Shown one piece after another: positions 12,342 through 17,202 of a DNA stretch of 17,202 nucleotides. How positions within the stretch are numbered: position 1 is the stretch's first letter; every line of letters starts with the position of its first letter. Both the position numbers and the translations under genes were made by a program. Source of the DNA: Burkholderiaceae bacterium (GTDB lineage Bacteria; Pseudomonadota; Gammaproteobacteria; Burkholderiales; Burkholderiaceae); NCBI GenBank assembly GCA_023253905.1, contig JALREG010000306.1, forward strand, positions 1 to 17,202, read 5' to 3'. The notes below the pieces were generated by a model. It made no database searches and was not told the DNA's origin. It worked only from the letters and a program-made list of their open reading frames with translations.

Positions 12342-15066
12342 CTGGCATCATCACCGTCAGATACCCGATAAGCAGCAGCGCCATCCAGGCAAACCAGACA
12401 GGGGGCGGTGGTGCAAGACCAAACACCGCTGCGAGCGGACTGAAGGGCAGCCCCAGCCCGGCGAGCAGCACGGCAAGCGACGCAAGCGTCACCGGCCAGG
12501 CTGCTCGCTGCCGACGAAGCGGCAGTTCCGGCGCCCGCATGAGCTGAACCACCACGACCTGCGTGGCGAGCCCCAGCATCAACCAGGCCGACTGGAACAA
12601 CGCCTGACGCTCCACGGTGGCCACCTGCAGCACGCCCGCCAGGATGCCGAACGCGAGCAGGTCGAAGAGCGAGCTCACGGGCCCCGACATCAGCATGAAA
12701 CGCTTGAACTCACCGGGATCCCAGCGGCGGGGCGCAGCGACTAGTTCGGGCTCGACCCGATCAAACGGCAGCGCCGCCTGCGACAGGTCGTACAGCAGGT
12801 TCTGTACCAGCAGTTGGATGGGCAGCATCGGCAGAAAAGGAAGAAAGGCACTGGCCACCAGCACCGAGAGCACATTGCCAAAATTTGAGCTCGCCGCCAT
12901 CCGTAGATAGCGGTTCATGTTGCAGAGCGCGGCACGGCCCAGCATGACCCCGGCATCAATCACCAGAAGACTCTTCTCGAGCAGCACCACATCAGCCGCC
13001 TCGCGCGCAATATCCACTGCGGTATCCACCGAGATACCCACATCCGCCGCACGCAGCGCCGGTGCGTCATTGATGCCGTCGCCGAGAAAACCCACCGTAT
13101 GCCCGACCTGGCGGAACGCAGTCACGATCCGCTCCTTCTGGCGCGGCGTGAGCCGGGCCGCCACCCGAACCTGGTCAAAGGCACGGGCGAGCGCCTCGTC
13201 GTTCATCGCATCGACCTGCGGCCCCGTCAGCATCGACGGCGAATGCAGGCCCACTCGCGCGCACACACTCGCCGCAACGGTCTCGCTATCGCCGGTCAGC
13301 ACAATGATTCGTATGCCATGCGCTGCGAGCGCATCAAGCGCCGGCGCCGCACTGTCACGCGGCGGATCCAGAAACGCGACGAACCCGGCCAGGGTCAGAT
13401 TCGCTTCATCCTCACGCCCGAAGCGAACCTGTGATCGATCGATCGGGCGCACAGCGATTGCGACCACGCGCAACCCATCGCGCTCGAGCGCAGCCACACG
13501 CGCTCGCGCGGCAGCCCGCCTGGCCTCGTCAATCGGCTGATCCGAGCCGGCCAGACGAACCCTGGCGCAGCAGGAAAGCACCTCTTCCACTGCACCCTTA
13601 CAGATCAGCTGATGTTCGTCCCCGTCGCCCTTCAACACCACGGAGAGCCGGCGACGCTCAAAGTCAAAGGGGATTTCATCCAGCGGCTGCCAGCGCGCGT
13701 CACTCAATGCCAACGACCGGGCATCCGCATGGCCCAGCACCGCACGATCGAGCGCACTGCGTAACCCCGTCTGATATCGGCTGTTCAGCCAGGCGAGCTG
13801 GTAGACGTCATCGGATTCGTTACCCGCTGGATCGAGATGGCGATCCAGCACGATCCTGTCTTCGGTGAGCGTACCGGTCTTGTCGATACAAAGAATGTCC
13901 ATCGCCCCGAGCGCCTGAATCGCATCAAGACGCCTCACCACCACCTGTTGCCGTGAGAGATCGACCGCGCCCTTCGCGAGTGCTGCTGTGACCACCATCG
14001 GCAGCATCTCAGGCGTCAGGCCGACCGCCACCGACAGCGCGAACAGAAACGCTCCCCCCCAGTCGCCGCGCAACAGTCCGTTGATCAGAAACACCAGCGG
14101 CACCATCACCGAAGCGATGCCGAGCAAAAGAAGCCCGATCCGATTCATCTCCTGCTGCAAAGGGTCGCTCGCGGGATGCTGGGCCGCGGCCGACAGCGCA
14201 AGCGAGCCGAACAGCGTCGACGAACCGGTGGCGAGCACCAGAGCACTGGCCGCACCGGACACCACCGTAGTCCCCTGAAACACCAGTGCCGGCTCGTTCA
14301 GCATGCCGGCAGCGGGCGGGCCGTCATGCTGTGCGTCCTTTTCAACCGGCAGCGACTCGCCGGTGAGGCTCGCCTGCGCGACAAACAGCTGCCGCGATTC
14401 GATCAGCCTGCAGTCGGCCGGCACGATGTCGCCTGCTGCGAGCAGGACGATGTCCCCGGGCACCAGCGCCTCGATCGCGAGTTCGATCGATCTCGGCTGG
14501 GCCTCGCTTTGCATCGTGGCGGATCGGCGAAGCACGGTCGCCGTGCTATGCACCAGTTTTGCGAGGCGCGCGAGCGCGGTCTGCGCCCGCTGCTCCTGAA
14601 AGAGCCGAAGAACGCCCGACAGCAGCACCATCACACCAATCACCGCCGCCGCTCGCGCGTCATCAGCAATCCAGGCGAGCGCTGCGAGGAGCGCAAGCAG
14701 CAGATTGAATGGACTTGCAACGCTTCTCAGTGGCTGAAGCCATCGATACCACGCGGGCTCGCGCGGCAGAGCGTTGGGGCCGTATCTTCGCGCACGCGTG
14801 GTTGCCTCACGCTCGGTGAGGCCCAGCGGATGCGCATGCATTTCGGCAAACAGCCGCTCGATCGGCCAGCGCGCGCCTCGGGCGAGGCGTGCGGTCTCAT
14901 CCAGGGAGACCGCGTGTATCGACCCGTGCATGCCCATCGTCTGCTGCATCGGATGGCGCCCCATCCCGCGCAGCTTCAGCCAGCGGTGCAGCACCCCCCG
15001 CAGCCAAACGCCGATTGAATTCACGAGCGCGCAGCCAAGGTTGAGAGGCAGACGATGCTGCACCAC
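12304..15066 (-). CDS. mgtA: Magnesium-translocating P-type ATPase (MgtA/MgtB type)
   Basis: This 920-residue P-type ATPase of class IIIB imports Mg2+ across the inner membrane. Motifs in order: actuator loop TGES at 235-238; membrane motif SVAVGLTPEMLPMVV; phosphorylation site DKTGTLT with D395; nucleotide-domain KGAVEEVL; LTGDSE; hinge GDGINDAPAL at 662-671; and the MgtA-typical NLLYDLSQAALPFDRV in the C-terminal membrane domain, followed by RFMLMSGPVSSLFDLL. It is slightly longer than E. coli MgtA (898). The start is uncertain: GTG at 15066 gives an amphipathic N-terminus like that of MgtA but no ribosome binding site; in-frame ATG codons at 14964 and 14949 are alternatives. It lies 77 bases downstream of the MFS gene on the same strand, so it is probably co-transcribed. 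No Mg-sensing leader could be made out in that short spacer. Its 3' end overlaps the convergent dehydrogenase gene by 38 bases. Confidence 0.92.
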   Translation of the reverse strand: MVQHRLPLNLGCALVNSIGVWLRGVLHRWLKLRGMGRHPMQQTMGMHGSIHAVSLDETARLARGARWPIERLFAEMHAHPLGLTEREATTRARRYGPNALPREPAWYRWLQPLRSVASPFNLLLALLAALAWIADDARAAAVIGVMVLLSGVLRLFQEQRAQTALARLAKLVHSTATVLRRSATMQSEAQPRSIELAIEALVPGDIVLLAAGDIVPADCRLIESRQLFVAQASLTGESLPVEKDAQHDGPPAAGMLNEPALVFQGTTVVSGAASALVLATGSSTLFGSLALSAAAQHPASDPLQQEMNRIGLLLLGIASVMVPLVFLINGLLRGDWGGAFLFALSVAVGLTPEMLPMVVTAALAKGAVDLSRQQVVVRRLDAIQALGAMDILCIDKTGTLTEDRIVLDRHLDPAGNESDDVYQLAWLNSRYQTGLRSALDRAVLGHADARSLALSDARWQPLDEIPFDFERRRLSVVLKGDGDEHQLICKGAVEEVLSCCARVRLAGSDQPIDEARRAAARARVAALERDGLRVVAIAVRPIDRSQVRFGREDEANLTLAGFVAFLDPPRDSAAPALDALAAHGIRIIVLTGDSETVAASVCARVGLHSPSMLTGPQVDAMNDEALARAFDQVRVAARLTPRQKERIVTAFRQVGHTVGFLGDGINDAPALRAADVGISVDTAVDIAREAADVVLLEKSLLVIDAGVMLGRAALCNMNRYLRMAASSNFGNVLSVLVASAFLPFLPMLPIQLLVQNLLYDLSQAALPFDRVEPELVAAPRRWDPGEFKRFMLMSGPVSSLFDLLAFGILAGVLQVATVERQALFQSAWLMLGLATQVVVVQLMRAPELPLRRQRAAWPVTLASLAVLLAGLGLPFSPLAAVFGLAPPPPVWFAWMALLLIGYLTVMMPVRRRLAAVARER

Positions 15067-15143
15067 AGCGCCGGCCCGTGCGCGGACCGCCCCTGCTGCC
15101 GATTGATCCGGGGCAAGCGGCCCGCACGCCGCGCGAGCCCGGC

Positions 15144-16478
15144 TCAGCGATCTCCAGGCGTGGGCTGGGTAATGACGTCACGCATCCGCCACGTCACGAT
15201 CATCCAGGCCACCAGCCCCTCAACGACCATCAGCTGTAACGCCGTGGCGGCACCCAGTCGTTCGGCCGTCCAACCGAGTAGCAGAAACCCGAGCGGGCCC
15301 GAGCCGATCGAAATCGTGAGAAGACCCATCAGGCGACTGCGGGCAGACTCTGGCGCACCAATCAGCACCAAGGTGGCCTGCATCGACGCGAACCCCGCCA
15401 CGCCAAAACCTGAAACCAGCAGCGCAAGCCACGCCAGACCTGCGTTCGGCGCCATCGAGAACACCGCCATCATCAGAATGAACGTGATACAGCCGATCGC
15501 AAAGAATCGGCCGTGATATCGGATCCGGTGCCCGTAGCGAACGATCAGCACCGACCCCAGCGTGGCACCAATGCCTTCGGCTGCCGTGAGAAACCCAACC
15601 ATCGCGGCAGACAGATGCAGCTGCTGATCACCCACTACCGGAATCATGCTCATTCCGGGAAAGCCGAACAGATTGAAGACCAGCGACATGCTGATCGCAA
15701 GCAGCGCCACGCGGTTACTGCGCGCGAGGGCGATCCCCTCGCGGAGGTTGCGCAGAAAGCCACTGCGACGTCGCGCCGCGCGCTGACCATCGTCGATCTG
15801 CATCATGAACCGCAGCGTCGCCACGTGCATGAGCGAGGAAAATACAAACGCACCGGTGAGCCCCACCCATTCAAGCACCAGCCCCCCGGTGAGCGGGCCC
15901 AGCATCTTGGTGATGTTGTTCGACATGGTGTCGATTGCCATCGCGGGAACAATCTGGTCGGGAGCCACCACCGAACCCAGCATCGACCGTCTGAGCGGCA
16001 ACTCGGCCGCCCAATACACGCCGGAGGCGAGCGCGCCGATCGCCAGATGCCAGACCTCAATCCATCCGAGCGCAGCAAGCGCCGCCTGCAGAGCAGTCAG
16101 AGCGAGCATGACCCGCACCAGCACGAGATAAGTGCGACGCACGCCGAAGCGGTCAGCCGCCATGGCGAGAATCGGACCGGCTGGCGCAAACGGCAGGATG
16201 CGCAGCATGGCAATCACCGAAGCAAGCAGTGCCGACCCGGTGATCTCGAAGACATAGATGCCGACCACCACGATCTCCAGCCATCGAACCACCCCACCGC
16301 AGACACCCGCGAGCCATACCCGGCGAAACGCGGGCTGCGATAAGGGACTGTCAGGATCGAAGGTCACGGGCTGAAATACCCTCGCCAGGTAGCGGACGGC
16401 GGTGGAGATGACAGAAACGGTCAGGCTTGGCTGCTGGCCCGCCGACATCAACGGCGGTACAGTAGCAGACGCACTCAC
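15144..16478 (-). CDS. MFS transporter, MFS_3/EntS-like exporter type
   Basis: This 444-residue protein has the major facilitator pattern of about 12 hydrophobic helices. The first begins near residue 52 (FRRVWLAGVCGGVVRWLEIVVVGIYVF). The loop between helices 2 and 3 reads MAADRFGVRRTYLV, a version of the MFS signature. A long basic central loop (about 225-245, RAARRRSGFLRNLREG) divides two six-helix halves. The pattern TGSALLASVIAMLRILPF and the helix-4 region recall drug or siderophore exporters of the EntS group. GTG at 16478 has AAGG a few bases upstream and gives a 50-residue cytoplasmic N-terminus; an in-frame ATG at 16448 is an alternative. Substrate unknown. It is first of a likely two-gene unit with the Mg2+ ATPase and is divergent from the esterase gene, sharing a 70-base spacer. 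Confidence 0.88.
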   Translation of the reverse strand: MSASATVPPLMSAGQQPSLTVSVISTAVRYLARVFQPVTFDPDSPLSQPAFRRVWLAGVCGGVVRWLEIVVVGIYVFEITGSALLASVIAMLRILPFAPAGPILAMAADRFGVRRTYLVLVRVMLALTALQAALAALGWIEVWHLAIGALASGVYWAAELPLRRSMLGSVVAPDQIVPAMAIDTMSNNITKMLGPLTGGLVLEWVGLTGAFVFSSLMHVATLRFMMQIDDGQRAARRRSGFLRNLREGIALARSNRVALLAISMSLVFNLFGFPGMSMIPVVGDQQLHLSAAMVGFLTAAEGIGATLGSVLIVRYGHRIRYHGRFFAIGCITFILMMAVFSMAPNAGLAWLALLVSGFGVAGFASMQATLVLIGAPESARSRLMGLLTISIGSGPLGFLLLGWTAERLGAATALQLMVVEGLVAWMIVTWRMRDVITQPTPGDR

Positions 16479-16548
16479 AGCAACCTTGCGGCCCTGGCCT
16501 CATACGATGCATGTTTCCAACCCCACTGACCACACAGGTTGGCTTTCG

Positions 16549-17202
16549 ATGAAACGACTGTTCGTCCTTGTTACTGCGGTTCTGATCGGAGCACTCTCCG
16601 GTTGCGGCGGCTCCACCGCCGGCTTCAACGTCTACACGGCAGGCGACAGTCTGACCGATTCAGGCACCTTTGGTTTTCGCTTCACTCTCGCAGGCACCGC
16701 CACCGCACCCAACCGAGTATGGCCCGAACTGGTCGCGGCGTCCCTGGTGATGACCGAACCCTGCGCGCGCTACAAAGGCAATCCGGTCACGGGCATCATA
16801 GAAGCCAATCCGGCCGCACTCAATTGCACCGGCTACGCGGTGGGCGGCGCGCGTATCAACCCAGGTGGCCAGACCAACGATTCCACCCCTTACTCGGTGC
16901 TCAAGCAGATCCGCGATATGGTGGGCGAACGTCGCATCCTGGGCGAGCGCGATTTAGTGCTGATCTCGGGCGGTGCCAATGACGCCGCCGACCTGTTCGC
17001 GCTGTGGCTGAAGGCGCAGGACAACACCCCGGCCTCCGCGGCAAACTACCTGGCGCTCCTGAAGGAACTCCTGACCGATGCCTTCCGGGAAGCCGGCAAC
17101 GTCGTCCTCGGGTTGACCTTTGAGGTGGCCAGGGACCCCCGTTTCACCCGGCGCATCCTCATAGCTCCGTACGAACCTTTCCAGAGCGCCGCCAAACAAC
17201 AG
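16549..17202 (+). CDS. GDSL/SGNH-type esterase/lipase lipoprotein, N-terminal part (cut by window edge)
   Basis: 218 codons are visible and the frame is still open at the window end. The start is a lipoprotein signal, MKRLFVLVTAVLIGALSGC, with C19 as the lipidated residue. SGNH-hydrolase block I follows as AGDSLTDSG with the nucleophile S34. The block II glycine fits GYAVGGARIN, where the usual extension NCTGYAVGGA is clear. Block III fits ISGGANDAAD with N144. The catalytic Asp/His of block V is beyond the edge. This layout matches the GDSL phospholipase/esterase group that acts on lipids or polyesters outside the cytoplasm. A long insert-like region, LFALWLKAQDNTPASAANYLALLKEL, follows block III. 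ATG 16549 is set by the signal sequence; the ribosome binding site is weak. Substrate unknown. Confidence 0.88.
   Translation, partial: MKRLFVLVTAVLIGALSGCGGSTAGFNVYTAGDSLTDSGTFGFRFTLAGTATAPNRVWPELVAASLVMTEPCARYKGNPVTGIIEANPAALNCTGYAVGGARINPGGQTNDSTPYSVLKQIRDMVGERRILGERDLVLISGGANDAADLFALWLKAQDNTPASAANYLALLKELLTDAFREAGNVVLGLTFEVARDPRFTRRILIAPYEPFQSAAKQQ

Noticed and set aside
15513..16343. Plus-strand 276-codon frame opposite the MFS gene
   Set aside because: His/Arg/Gln-rich shadow with no domain; the minus strand encodes about 12 membrane helices.
1..17202. CRISPR arrays, tRNA or rRNA genes, insertion sequences, attachment sites, phage genes
   Set aside because: Looked for by eye on both strands: no regularly spaced repeats, no tRNA-like cloverleaf, no transposase or integrase motif. 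Small RNAs cannot be excluded without expression data.

Overview
The window is GC-rich and gene-dense. From about position 1128 to the end it reads like a Burkholderiales-type betaproteobacterium. Evidence for this is two periplasmic Bug (TctC-family) receptors, a CoxG-like SRPBCC protein with a C-terminal membrane anchor, a class III CoA-transferase, an intradiol dioxygenase, and lone -10 boxes such as TATAAT and TACAAT ahead of genes in otherwise GC-rich spacers. The first ~1.1 kb looks different: the 5' part of a pyruvate phosphate dikinase gene on the minus strand, and a divergent site-2-protease-like (M50) gene whose sequence resembles actinobacterial proteins. The M50 reading frame loses all resemblance to its family in mid-domain (about 1114), and an intact coxG starts 13 bases later. 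I read this as a recombination or, more likely, an assembly junction. The taxonomic statements come from remembered family resemblance and were not searched.

Layout. 1-825: ppdK, minus strand, cut by the window edge. 833-1114: truncated M50 protease. 1128-1760: coxG-like gene. 1761-1931: AT-rich regulatory spacer. 1932-2636: OmpR-type response regulator with no kinase nearby. 2728-3705: first Bug receptor. 3797-4798 (minus): NMT1/SsuA-type substrate-binding lipoprotein with no permease or ATPase nearby. 4799-5082: divergent control region with a strong dyad and a TATAAT box. 5083-7188: double-domain class III CoA-transferase. 7330-9060 and 9068-9493: two zinc-ribbon proteins, one large and largely low-complexity, one small and membrane-anchored. 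9477-10484: second Bug receptor, overlapping the small zinc-ribbon gene. 10573-11430 and 11427-12341: hydroxyquinol/catechol-type intradiol dioxygenase and a 3-hydroxyisobutyrate-dehydrogenase-like enzyme, overlapping by ATGA. 12304-15066 and 15144-16478 (both minus): MgtA-type P-type ATPase downstream of an MFS transporter. 16549-17202: 5' part of a GDSL/SGNH esterase lipoprotein gene.

How the genes may work together (inference). The Bug receptors, CoA-transferase, ring-cleaving dioxygenase and dehydrogenase fit uptake and breakdown of organic or aromatic acids, but no complete pathway is present: there is no maleylacetate reductase, no TctA/TctB membrane partner, and no LysR- or IclR-type regulator. 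The MFS/MgtA pair is a separate transport unit. The least explained item is the zinc-ribbon pair at 7330-9493, whose second gene overlaps the start of a Bug receptor gene. No RNA genes, CRISPR arrays, insertion sequences or phage genes were seen.
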